Assembly: GCA_014379235.1 (NCBI GenBank)
Contig: JACMMD010001211.1
Location: 1 to 19,763 of the forward strand
Length of the DNA: 19,763 nt
Source: Anaerolineae bacterium
Lineage (GTDB): Bacteria; Chloroflexota; Anaerolineae; Aggregatilineales; Phototrophicaceae
Reading direction: 5' to 3'
Under the pieces are notes generated by a model. That model was not told the DNA's origin and ran no database searches. It saw nothing but the letters and a program-made list of their open reading frames with translations. The translations under genes were made by a program, and so were the position numbers. Shown here piece by piece: positions 7,774-14,336 of this stretch. Position 1 is the stretch's first letter. Each line of letters begins with the position of its first letter.

Positions 7774-8211
7774 CTAGTAGTTCCTGAACCATTTTATCTG
7801 AGGGACTTCTTGAAGCGCGGTCCGATACAGCCGCTCATCGTCTGTCCAGAATTCGCAGTTGATGGCTTGCGCGATGACCAGATAATGAGCGTCATAGGCT
7901 TGTGGCTGCTTCAAGCGCAGCGCCATTTCTAAGGCGCGCATGTGCAGATTTTCAACGGAAATCGTTTGGAAAGGCATGTTCATCAACGTTATCAATGCGG
8001 AAGTGCTTTCCGCATCAGTGATGAGCTGTCGATGAACTTTCTTGCTCAGGATTGACGCTGCTTCATACCAGAATAAAGAAGGCACAACGAGTTGTGTATC
8101 TGCTTCTGCCCATGACTGCCACAGTGATTTTGCTTTTACACTGGTATCCTCTGCAACCACAAGTTGGATAGCGACATTAATATCAACGCAAATTGTTGTG
8201 GTCGTCGTCAC
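7774..8211 (-). CDS. PIN-domain toxin, VapC-like
   Basis: A 145-residue PIN-domain protein. The four conserved acidic positions are visible: Asp10 in CVDINVAI, Glu50 in WYEAASIL, Asp107 in AYDAHYLVIA and Asp124/Asp125 in FWTDDERLY. PIN toxins are Mg-dependent ribonucleases that cut tRNA, rRNA or mRNA when released from their antitoxin. The GTG start at 8211 lies inside the antitoxin gene, a 29-base overlap, with no strong ribosome binding site of its own, which fits coupled translation. Length is typical. The target RNA cannot be deduced. It is followed after 10 bases by the DegT gene. Confidence 0.87.
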   Translation of the reverse strand: MTTTTTICVDINVAIQLVVAEDTSVKAKSLWQSWAEADTQLVVPSLFWYEAASILSKKVHRQLITDAESTSALITLMNMPFQTISVENLHMRALEMALRLKQPQAYDAHYLVIAQAINCEFWTDDERLYRTALQEVPQIKWFRNY

Positions 8212-8512
8212 GAGAGTCGCGCATTTCTATAATTTCATCAGTCGAACTCGGTACAGGTTCGCCGTGTCGTCGTGCTAACATCGTCGCACGTAGGGCATCG
8301 GCTTCGGCAAGAGACTGCTGCCAGCGCGCTTTGCGCTGCGCTTTGTCATCATCTAAATTTCGCAAACGCTTCAAATCTTCTAGCCCAACGATAGCGGCTA
8401 TCGGTTCGCCATTGCGCTCGATGATGAATTGTTCGCCCGTATAATGCACACGCGATAGCACATCGCCTATACGTTTGCGAAAGTCCATAACAGAGATTGA
8501 TTGAGTGGCCAT
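8183..8512 (-). CDS. Phd/YefM-family antitoxin
   Basis: A 109-residue protein. The N-terminal 55 residues match the Phd/YefM DNA-binding fold: a start reading SISVMDFRKRIGDVLSRV (5-22), then IIERNGEPIAAIVGLEDLKRL (30-50). The C-terminal half is charged and probably disordered until it wraps the toxin, as is usual for this family. It should neutralise the overlapping PIN protein and repress its own promoter. The ATG has an AGAG-containing leader rather than a strong Shine-Dalgarno. A near-consensus promoter with a palindrome lies directly upstream. Pairing of a Phd/YefM antitoxin with a PIN toxin is a known combination. Confidence 0.87.
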   Translation of the reverse strand: MATQSISVMDFRKRIGDVLSRVHYTGEQFIIERNGEPIAAIVGLEDLKRLRNLDDDKAQRKARWQQSLAEADALRATMLARRHGEPVPSSTDEIIEMRDSRDDDHNNLR

Positions 8513-8553
8513 CTTCTCTCTTACTCATTGCCATAATTGATGCAATTAGGTGA

Positions 8554-8582
8554 ATTATAGGACTGGTTTAACCAAACAACAA
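8554..8582 (-). promoter_or_regulatory. Promoter and likely autorepression operator of the toxin-antitoxin operon
   Basis: On the minus strand, TTGTTG (8582-8577) is followed after exactly 17 bases by a perfect TATAAT (8559-8554), 42 bases before the antitoxin ATG. The spacer holds the palindrome TGGTTAAACCA (8574-8564). A palindrome between -35 and -10 is a normal operator position for a Phd/YefM autorepressor. The -35 is weak and only two bases from the stop codon of the upstream methyltransferase gene. Binding is inferred. Confidence 0.55.
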
Positions 8583-8583
8583 G

Positions 8584-9279
8584 TTACGAATTTGGAACAA
8601 TCGCGGCCAAGTAATGCGAGTTGAACAGGCGCAAGCGTTCCAGCAGGGCGGCCAGCAGCCACGAAATCGGCACAACGCGCCTCGCAAGCGGCGGCGCGAG
8701 TGTAATGCGCTGAAACTCGCAGCGACAGCCCGCGAACAAACGGCGAATTTCGTCAGGACGGATGCCGCGAGTCTGGGCGTTGGTCGGATTCAGCCAGAAA
8801 TCGTACCACAGGATCAAGCCGCCGGGACGCAGTACGCGCAGCATCTCCCGCGCAAGGTTGGCTTTCACCGTGTCATCCAGAATCGACGACATGGCCATAT
8901 ACTGCAGCACTACGTCGAACGAGCCGTCGGCATAGGGCAGCGTTTGACCGTCCGCGCATACCAGCGACAAATGGGGCAGCATGGTTTTAGTGCTGCCGAG
9001 CCGCTTCTCGTCCAGTTCGACGCCATGCAGTAAACGCCCCGTCGCGCCTGCGCTCAAGTATTCCAGCAAGACACCACCGCGCCCGCAGCCGACCTCAAGA
9101 ATGCGCCGATCTTCGAGCGGGTACAACCCTTTGCGGCGTAACAGGAGCAGGACATCGCGCTGGCGCTGTTGGGCATAAAACAGATAGGCGGGGTTGAAAA
9201 GCGAATAGATGTCGCTGTCGCCATGCTGCTGCTGGCGACGATCATACTCAGCGCGCAGACGAGAGAGATCGTCAGCCAT
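8584..9279 (-). CDS. Class I SAM-dependent methyltransferase
   Basis: A 231-residue Rossmann-fold methyltransferase. Motif I is ILEVGCGRGG (60-69), the acidic residue after strand 2 is in VELDEKR (87-93), CADGQTLPYADGSFDVVL (108-125) covers motifs II-III, and LRVLRPGGLILWYDFW (147-162) is the post-II region. The extended frame could start further upstream, but the ATG at 9279 is chosen because it overlaps the stop of the preceding GT2 gene by 8 bases and begins a natural N-terminus (MADDLSRLR). The C-terminal 30 residues contain a hydrophobic stretch. Position at the end of the glycan run suggests a sugar O- or N-methyltransferase, but small-molecule methyltransferases look the same at this resolution. 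Confidence 0.86.
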   Translation of the reverse strand: MADDLSRLRAEYDRRQQQHGDSDIYSLFNPAYLFYAQQRQRDVLLLLRRKGLYPLEDRRILEVGCGRGGVLLEYLSAGATGRLLHGVELDEKRLGSTKTMLPHLSLVCADGQTLPYADGSFDVVLQYMAMSSILDDTVKANLAREMLRVLRPGGLILWYDFWLNPTNAQTRGIRPDEIRRLFAGCRCEFQRITLAPPLARRVVPISWLLAALLERLRLFNSHYLAAIVPNS

Positions 9280-10270
9280 GCCAGCGCCGCCAGAACTTGA
9301 CCAATCCCCACAGAAAGCCAATGCCGTAGCTCAAATGCAGCGTGGCAAAGATAGCGGGCAGATAAATCAAATGCTGCCAGCCGCGCTTAGACGCCGTATA
9401 CAGCGAGGCCGCGCCGTTGGCCAGCGCATAAGCCCCGATCACCAGCGCGAATAATCGCCGGCCCCATATCGAGACGAGCGCGAACAGCCCTGTGCCAATC
9501 AGCGCGGCGGTGAGGCTCGGCGGCGCGAACTGGCGCGGCTGCATCTGGCGCGGGTGCTTTTGCAAGACGCGGATTTTCCAACAGCCGTACAGAAAATACT
9601 GCCGCCACAGCGACAGGAATGTGCTGCGGTTGCTGTAACTGGAACGGATGCGCGGCGTCAGCAGGATTTTTCCACCGTGAGCGCGCAGTCGATAGTTAAA
9701 TTCGTCGTCCTGATTGCGGACGAATTCTTCGTCAAAGCCGCCGATGCGCTCGAACAAATCACGCCGCCACGCGCCCATGTAGACCGTATCAACGTATTCC
9801 TCAAGCTGCGAATAATGAAAGCGCCCGCCGCCCACGCCGAACGGCGAACTGGTGGCGATAGCGATGGCCCGTCCGAGCGGTGTTACGCTCACCGCGTCAG
9901 AACGCCCGCCGACATTTTCCGCGTTGGAGCGCTCGAACGCGGCAACAATTTCGCGCAGGTAATCCCGTGCGATGACCGTGTGACCATCGACGCGCACGAT
10001 GTATTCGCCCTTCGCCTGTGCCAGCGCAAGGTTGAAGCCTGTCGGCACGATACGCTGTGGATTATCGAGGATCGTTACGCAAACATCAGGGCATTGGGCT
10101 GCTGTTTTGCGGGCAATCGAGCGTGTTTGATCGTGCGAAAAGCCATCCGCGATAATGACCTCGAAGCAATCATGCGGGTAATCCTGTGCCAGCACCGCGC
10201 CGAGGCTGTACCGCAAATGGTCGCCCTCATTGCGGACGGGCATAATCACCGTCACGAACGGCGCTTTCAT
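9272..10270 (-). CDS. Membrane-associated GT2 glycosyltransferase, ExoA-like
   Basis: A 332-residue GT2 enzyme that begins MKAPFVTVIMPVRNEG. IADGFSHDQT (about 40-49) contacts the nucleotide, VDGH (94-97) stands in for the DxD, NQDDEFNYR (186-194) holds the catalytic aspartates, and QYFLYGCWKIR (224-234) is typical of the succinoglycan ExoA-like branch. Two or three hydrophobic segments follow (about 252-285 and 300-323), so the protein is probably anchored in the cytoplasmic membrane. The ATG at 10270 overlaps the TGA of the upstream GNAT remnant (ATGA), which argues against the longer frame starting at 10303. It would transfer a sugar to a lipid-linked chain. Its own stop overlaps the next methyltransferase start. 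Confidence 0.88.
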   Translation of the reverse strand: MKAPFVTVIMPVRNEGDHLRYSLGAVLAQDYPHDCFEVIIADGFSHDQTRSIARKTAAQCPDVCVTILDNPQRIVPTGFNLALAQAKGEYIVRVDGHTVIARDYLREIVAAFERSNAENVGGRSDAVSVTPLGRAIAIATSSPFGVGGGRFHYSQLEEYVDTVYMGAWRRDLFERIGGFDEEFVRNQDDEFNYRLRAHGGKILLTPRIRSSYSNRSTFLSLWRQYFLYGCWKIRVLQKHPRQMQPRQFAPPSLTAALIGTGLFALVSIWGRRLFALVIGAYALANGAASLYTASKRGWQHLIYLPAIFATLHLSYGIGFLWGLVKFWRRWHG

Positions 10271-10510
10271 TCCATTAGCGCTTTGTGCATCCGTCCCCGC
10301 CATACGTTACCTTCCATGTGCTGCTGCCAGCCAAGCCGCTCGTAAAAACGCACACCCCGCGCCCATGCGCTGATAGTCCGGTGCAATTGCGACGGAGAGT
10401 ATACCAAAAGAGCGCGGCGGCGTGATGTCCGGCGTGGAATTTTGCGCGGGTTTGGGCTGGGTAATCGGCGTGGGTACGGGCGACTGGCCAGTGGCCCGTA
10501 CTTCAATCAT
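10267..10510 (-). pseudogene. Broken GNAT acetyltransferase with internal losses and a frameshift
   Basis: Pieces of a GNAT N-acetyltransferase lie in order but compressed. From the ATG at 10510, MIEVRAT resembles the usual start. A palindromic repeat follows at once. Then comes FGILSVAIAPDYQRMGAG, the acetyl-CoA-binding motif A. After a shift to a second frame near 10370 there is FYERLGWQQ, then RMHKALME, the C-terminal motif B region, up to the TGA at 10267. Functional GNATs have about 35-40 residues between motif A and the FYxxLG motif. Here almost none remain, and about 80 N-terminal residues are missing. I therefore call it non-functional. It may still keep translation coupled: its start overlaps the CapK-like stop and its TGA overlaps the next ATG. 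Confidence 0.72.
10474..10501. repeat. Palindromic repeat copy inside the GNAT remnant
   Basis: A 28-base palindrome with outer arms GTACGGGC and GCCCGTAC around a centre CTGGCCAG, with one mismatched pair. It is a diverged member of the GTAGGGGC family at 5749-5825 and 14930-14953. Read on the minus strand in the frame of MIEVR it encodes VRATGQSPV, which lines up codon for codon with VGATHVSP in the GT4 copy. Confidence 0.7.
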
Positions 10511-11969
10511 CGATGTTTGCATCAGAGGGGTTTTGAACCCCTAGCGACTGAGGTATTGCCTTGACCTTATTCAGTTCATCCGGCGATAGTTCGCTGACTA
10601 CTGCCCTGAATTTCCCCGCGCCTGTGCGCTCGATGCTGGCGACCTGTTCCACCGTCACGCGCATGTTCGTCGTTAGGCGCTGATGCACCCGTGCCACCAC
10701 ATCGCGCTCATCGCTGTCGCTAAATCCCGGCTTGGGCACAACTTTGACGTGGATGTGATCGAGGCTTTTTTGAACGATCTGCCCTTCGCGGATGTGCGGC
10801 TGATCGACAAAGATGCCATGAAAGCGTACCATTCGCCGGCTATCAATCCCATAAACCGTGTCCTCTGAGCGTCCGATGATCTCACGCAGGATGGGCATGT
10901 GATGGCCATCGTCTGAGGGCGTCGTATCGAACGAGGCCCGATCACCAATCCGGTAACGGATCATGGGCTGCGACGGGCGAATGAAACCCGTCGCCAGAAC
11001 TTCGCCGTCCGTGCCAGCATCACAGGCGCGGAACTCGTCGTCTACGATTTCCAGCAGACCCGCATCAGGCGAGATCAACTTGCGCCCCTGCTGGTTTTCG
11101 GACACGAAGAACACTTCCTCAACCGCGCCGTATTCTTCGAATACCTGTGTAGCGAAGGCCCGTTCGATGACGGCGCGCATTTCGGGCGTGACTTTCTCGC
11201 TGGTGGTGATGACCGCCTTGAGCGGCGCAGCGTTCAAATGTTGATCCAAGACCATTTGCGCCAATTGATAAATTGAATTGCTGTAGCCCGTGAGCCAGCG
11301 GATTTGATGGCGGCGCAATGCATCTACATACAGCGGCGCGGTTTCGGGGCGCAGATGAAATGCCGAGAAATACACCTGTTTCTCGCTCCAGTTGTAGCGA
11401 TGAAAAGGCCCTTTGCTTTCGGGGTTGGGTTCGACCATGCGCCCGCTAAAGGTGGCGCGGGGCATCTTGTAGCTGACGCCCGCGAAAGCACACGCCCGCG
11501 TTTCACGGATGGCCAGCGAACGCTGAAGTTCTTGCGGCAGCCAGTAGGTCGCAACGGGTGTACCCGTAGAGCCGCTGGTGTGAAACACCATGTGACGCTT
11601 ATCGGGTTTACCGTCGATCAACAGCGAATGCAGGTCATCGCGGGCGACAGATTTTTCCAACGGGGGCAGCGCGGGCATATCACGCACGGTGAAGCGCTCT
11701 AACTGCGCCAGCGTGACCAGCCCTTTCCAAGCCTGTTGATAATGCGGCACACGCTGAAAGGCTGTCGTCAGTATGGAGCGAAGCTGAGTTTCGGTGTAGG
11801 CATCCCATTGTTCGCGGGAAAAGCCTTCTCGCTCCCGAAAGCCGCGACATTCCGCTTCAAACTGCCCGCCGAAGCGTAAGCGGTGCCAGCGCCAGCCGTA
11901 AGTGCTGACCATGACATTTTGTAGCGCTACCGGAGCGCGTTTGTAAATCTGGTCTGATAATCCGGCCAT
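10503..11969 (-). CDS. CapK/PaaK-like adenylate-forming protein
   Basis: A 488-residue relative of phenylacetate-CoA ligase, in the CapK branch often found in capsule and exopolysaccharide clusters. The nucleotide loop is FHTSGSTGTP (129-138). EEYGAVEEV (278-286) matches the adenine/aromatic-binding motif, MIRYRIGDRA (336-345) contains the conserved aspartate that binds ribose, and a small C-terminal lid domain follows GRSEDTV. The family activates carboxylic acids as acyl-adenylates. In glycan clusters the true substrate is unknown and may be an acyl or amino-acyl decoration. No Shine-Dalgarno is visible. The ATG comes three bases after the upstream GT4 stop, so translation is probably coupled. 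Its stop overlaps the start of the GNAT remnant. Confidence 0.88.
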   Translation of the reverse strand: MAGLSDQIYKRAPVALQNVMVSTYGWRWHRLRFGGQFEAECRGFREREGFSREQWDAYTETQLRSILTTAFQRVPHYQQAWKGLVTLAQLERFTVRDMPALPPLEKSVARDDLHSLLIDGKPDKRHMVFHTSGSTGTPVATYWLPQELQRSLAIRETRACAFAGVSYKMPRATFSGRMVEPNPESKGPFHRYNWSEKQVYFSAFHLRPETAPLYVDALRRHQIRWLTGYSNSIYQLAQMVLDQHLNAAPLKAVITTSEKVTPEMRAVIERAFATQVFEEYGAVEEVFFVSENQQGRKLISPDAGLLEIVDDEFRACDAGTDGEVLATGFIRPSQPMIRYRIGDRASFDTTPSDDGHHMPILREIIGRSEDTVYGIDSRRMVRFHGIFVDQPHIREGQIVQKSLDHIHVKVVPKPGFSDSDERDVVARVHQRLTTNMRVTVEQVASIERTGAGKFRAVVSELSPDELNKVKAIPQSLGVQNPSDANIDD

Positions 11970-11972
11970 CGT

Positions 11973-13031
11973 TTATTCAACCGCTCTTAACTGCGCGAAC
12001 AGCGCATCCCACTGAGCGCGAACCGTCGGCCACGCCGAACGTTCGGCCAAAACACGCCCGTTGGCCGAGAGACGTTCGGCTAACTGCGGCTCGTCCAGCA
12101 AGCGCCGAACCGCGCCAATCATCGAGGGGGCATCATCATCCGGCACGAGCAGAGCGTTATCGCCATCTTGCAGCAGATAAGGCACTCCGCCAACATGGGT
12201 GGCCACCACCGGCAGCCCCATCGCGCCGGCCTCGATGATAGCGACGGGCATGTTATCGACGCGGTTGGTGTTCAGATAAATATCGGCGGCGCTGCCTTCG
12301 CGGGCCTTGCCAGCCCTATCCAGAAAGCCGGGAAAACGCACCGCGTCCGCGATGCCTAGTTCGTGCGCCAATGTCTGCATCTCGCCTTGCATTCCCTTGT
12401 CTTGACCGGCCATCACCAGCGTCGTATCCGGGAAATCAGCGCGCAAGCCCGCCGTCACTTGCAAAGCCAGCGCCGGATTATAGATCGGATGGAAACTGCG
12501 TATCCAGAACAGGCGCGGCTGAACCCGTTCGCGGTGACGATACGGGTAATCCGCAAGGTCGATCACGTTGGGGATGACCGACGCTTCTAGTCCGAGCGGT
12601 GTCACACCCTGCGCGTTATACGCTGATGGCGCGACGAGGGCATGAGCGCGGCTAAGGACGCGCCGTGTCCAATCAGGATGCCGTTCGATGAAGTCCGGCA
12701 GGCTGCCGCCGTGCAGCGTGAGGATGGTCTTATAACCCATGCGGCGGCTGATCGCGCTGGCCACGTCCGCGATGACGAACGCTTGCCCGCTGTAGACCTC
12801 GATCAGCGCGATGTCGATGTCTCGCCGCCGCCGGATCAACGTCGCGGCGATGTCAGCAAGGCGCAAATAGCGGTTAAGCGAGGTTGATACGGCCAGCGTT
12901 GGATAGCCCGCTGCGCCGAAAAGCCCCGATAACACATAGCCCTGTGTGGTGACATGCCCGCCCGCTTGCCCAACCATCGGCCCGACGAAACACAGCTTGG
13001 GAGCGTTTGTAAATCGGCTGTTGACCCTCAC
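11973..13031 (-). CDS. GT4 family glycosyltransferase
   Basis: A 352-residue GT-B enzyme. The N-terminal domain begins KLCFVGPMVGQAGGHVTTQG (12-31) with its glycine-rich loop. LTLHGGSLPDFI (105-116) and the linker PNVIDLADYPY (154-164) are typical. The C-terminal domain has WIRSFHPIYNPALAL (176-190) in place of the usual GRL-KG loop, as in a recognised GT4 subset, and AIIEAGAMGLPVVAT (264-278) with catalytic-region Glu267. The first glutamate of an EX7E motif is absent, which occurs in some GT4 members. The GTG at 13029-13031 lies inside a palindromic repeat that also provides an AGAGGGA six bases upstream. No other good start precedes the first beta strand, so the gene appears to use the repeat as its translation start. 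Confidence 0.88.
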   Translation of the reverse strand: MRVNSRFTNAPKLCFVGPMVGQAGGHVTTQGYVLSGLFGAAGYPTLAVSTSLNRYLRLADIAATLIRRRRDIDIALIEVYSGQAFVIADVASAISRRMGYKTILTLHGGSLPDFIERHPDWTRRVLSRAHALVAPSAYNAQGVTPLGLEASVIPNVIDLADYPYRHRERVQPRLFWIRSFHPIYNPALALQVTAGLRADFPDTTLVMAGQDKGMQGEMQTLAHELGIADAVRFPGFLDRAGKAREGSAADIYLNTNRVDNMPVAIIEAGAMGLPVVATHVGGVPYLLQDGDNALLVPDDDAPSMIGAVRRLLDEPQLAERLSANGRVLAERSAWPTVRAQWDALFAQLRAVE

Positions 13032-13107
13032 CCTAAATCCCTCTCCCTCAGGTAGAGGGACTTTGCCCCCCTTCGCCCTGAGGGAGAAGGGGACGGGGGA
13101 TGAGGGT
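13024..13107. repeat. Imperfect palindromic repeat (CCCTCACCC type) covering a gene start
   Basis: The left arm, ACCCTCACCC with CCCTCTCCCTCA downstream, faces the right arm TGAGGGAGAAGGGG with GGGATGAGGGT. Together they form an 84-base imperfect inverted repeat between two GT4 genes. It differs in sequence from the GTAGGGGC family. Read on the minus strand it gives GAGGGAGAGGGA and then GTG, so it supplies a Shine-Dalgarno and the start codon of the downstream GT4 gene. Confidence 0.78.
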
Positions 13108-13131
13108 AAATATACAGCTTAGGGACGGTCA

Positions 13132-14283
13132 CTACTCAAGCTCCAACAAGCGCGTGACGTTCGCTAAATAAACGTCATAGCTGAAACGCTCCGCCGCCTT
13201 AATCGACTGCGCCGATTCGCGCTGCCATTGATCGGGGCGGCGCGTATAGTCGATGATCGCTGCCGCAAAAGCATCGAGATCGTAAGCGTTGAAAGTCACG
13301 CCGACGCCGGACTCTTGAAGATACTGCGGGATGCTGCTCACATTGCTGGCAACGGGGACGACGCCGTAAGCCATCGCCTCGCTGATGACTTTGGGCCAAC
13401 CTTCGCTGCTGTCCGATGGAAACAGCATGATATGAGACTGCGCGTACAACGGGGCGAGGCTCGTGCGCGCCACCCAACCATGAAAACAGACGTGGCTTTG
13501 CAAACCGAGCGCTGCTGCCTGCGCCTCAAAACCTGCGCGCTGCGGGCCATCGCCAATGATGTCGAAGGTCACGTCCAGCCCCTGATCGAGCAGCAGCCGC
13601 GTGATTTCCAGCGCCCGTCCGACACCCTTTTTCTCGGTTATTTGTCCAACAAAGATCAAGCGCAGCGGCGTGAGCGGCGGTTTGGCAGCACTGACATTTT
13701 GCGCGTCGTCGAGTTCTTCACGGGTCAGGCACGGGTTAACGAAGGCGGTGATAAAGGGCGGTTGGTTGGGCCACTGGCCGTTGACGGTGACTTTCGCCCG
13801 CGCAAAACCGCGCATCAGCCACCAGCGCTGAATGGCATAGCCGCTGGAATCGAAATAGCCCGGCTGCCAGTTGCCCGCGTATTTCACCCAACGCTTGCGC
13901 GGCGAACGCACAAAAGCCAACAGCATAATGGCGATCAAGCTGATAGGCGCGGCACAGCGTACATGCACCACGTCGTTATCGGGGTCAAGGGCGCGTAGTT
14001 CGCTTAAGATCGTGCGGATATACAGCGCCGCTACCCGTAACACGCCTACCTTTGCAGCGAGGCTGTCGCCACCTGCGAAGGGCATAGGGATGAGATGCAC
14101 ACGTTCGGATGAGTAGGGCAGCATCATCGCCGGAGCGGGGCCCACATGAAAACAGGCGACATGCTGGACATGCTCGAAACGGGTGGCTAAATAGCTGATC
14201 TCTCGCGCTGTCGGCCCATGCCCGACGATCTGCCCGTCTCGCTCGTAATGCGCCATGTCGGAGATGATTAACAGCTTCGCCAA
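13132..14283 (-). CDS. GT4 family glycosyltransferase
   Basis: A 383-residue GT-B enzyme. The first strand KLLIISDMAHYERDG (3-17) and the loop GHGPTAREISYLA (21-33) form the acceptor domain. The donor domain starts at LRLIFVGQITEKKGVGRAL (207-225). IIGDGPQ (242-248), the FHGW strand (267-270) and a full EX7E motif, Glu294 and Glu302 in SEGWPKVISEAMAYG, complete the family signature. The start is TTG at 14283 with no Shine-Dalgarno. A later ATG at 14256 would delete the first beta strand, so I keep the TTG. A palindromic repeat ends 13 bases before it and probably separated the gene from its original translation signals. Length is normal. Confidence 0.88.
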   Translation of the reverse strand: MAKLLIISDMAHYERDGQIVGHGPTAREISYLATRFEHVQHVACFHVGPAPAMMLPYSSERVHLIPMPFAGGDSLAAKVGVLRVAALYIRTILSELRALDPDNDVVHVRCAAPISLIAIMLLAFVRSPRKRWVKYAGNWQPGYFDSSGYAIQRWWLMRGFARAKVTVNGQWPNQPPFITAFVNPCLTREELDDAQNVSAAKPPLTPLRLIFVGQITEKKGVGRALEITRLLLDQGLDVTFDIIGDGPQRAGFEAQAAALGLQSHVCFHGWVARTSLAPLYAQSHIMLFPSDSSEGWPKVISEAMAYGVVPVASNVSSIPQYLQESGVGVTFNAYDLDAFAAAIIDYTRRPDQWQRESAQSIKAAERFSYDVYLANVTRLLELE

Positions 14284-14296
14284 AATCTATCTATAA

Positions 14297-14336
14297 GTAG
14301 GAGCACGGCGAACTTCGTTCGATATCGTGCCCCTAC
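14297..14336. repeat. Long-form palindromic repeat at a GT4 gene end
   Basis: Outer arms GTAGGAGCACG (14297-14307) and CGTGCCCCTAC (14326-14336) pair with one mismatch. The inner stem is CGAAC-TTC-GTTCG. On the other strand the core reads AACGAAGTT, the same core as the copy at 5749-5787. The TAG stop of the upstream GT4 gene (14335-14333) comes from the repeat's own GTAG end. Confidence 0.8.

Noticed and set aside
8564..8582. Intrinsic terminator after the methyltransferase gene
   Set aside because: The palindrome TGGTTAAACCA has only 5-base AT-rich arms and no U-run; an operator in the toxin-antitoxin promoter is the better reading.
9554..10345. Forward open frame of 263 codons
   Set aside because: It lies antisense to the ExoA-like GT2 gene, whose motifs are unambiguous, and its translation shows no family motif.
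13228..13998. Forward open frame of 256 codons
   Set aside because: Antisense shadow of the GT4 gene at 13132-14283; long antisense frames are common in GC-rich genes.
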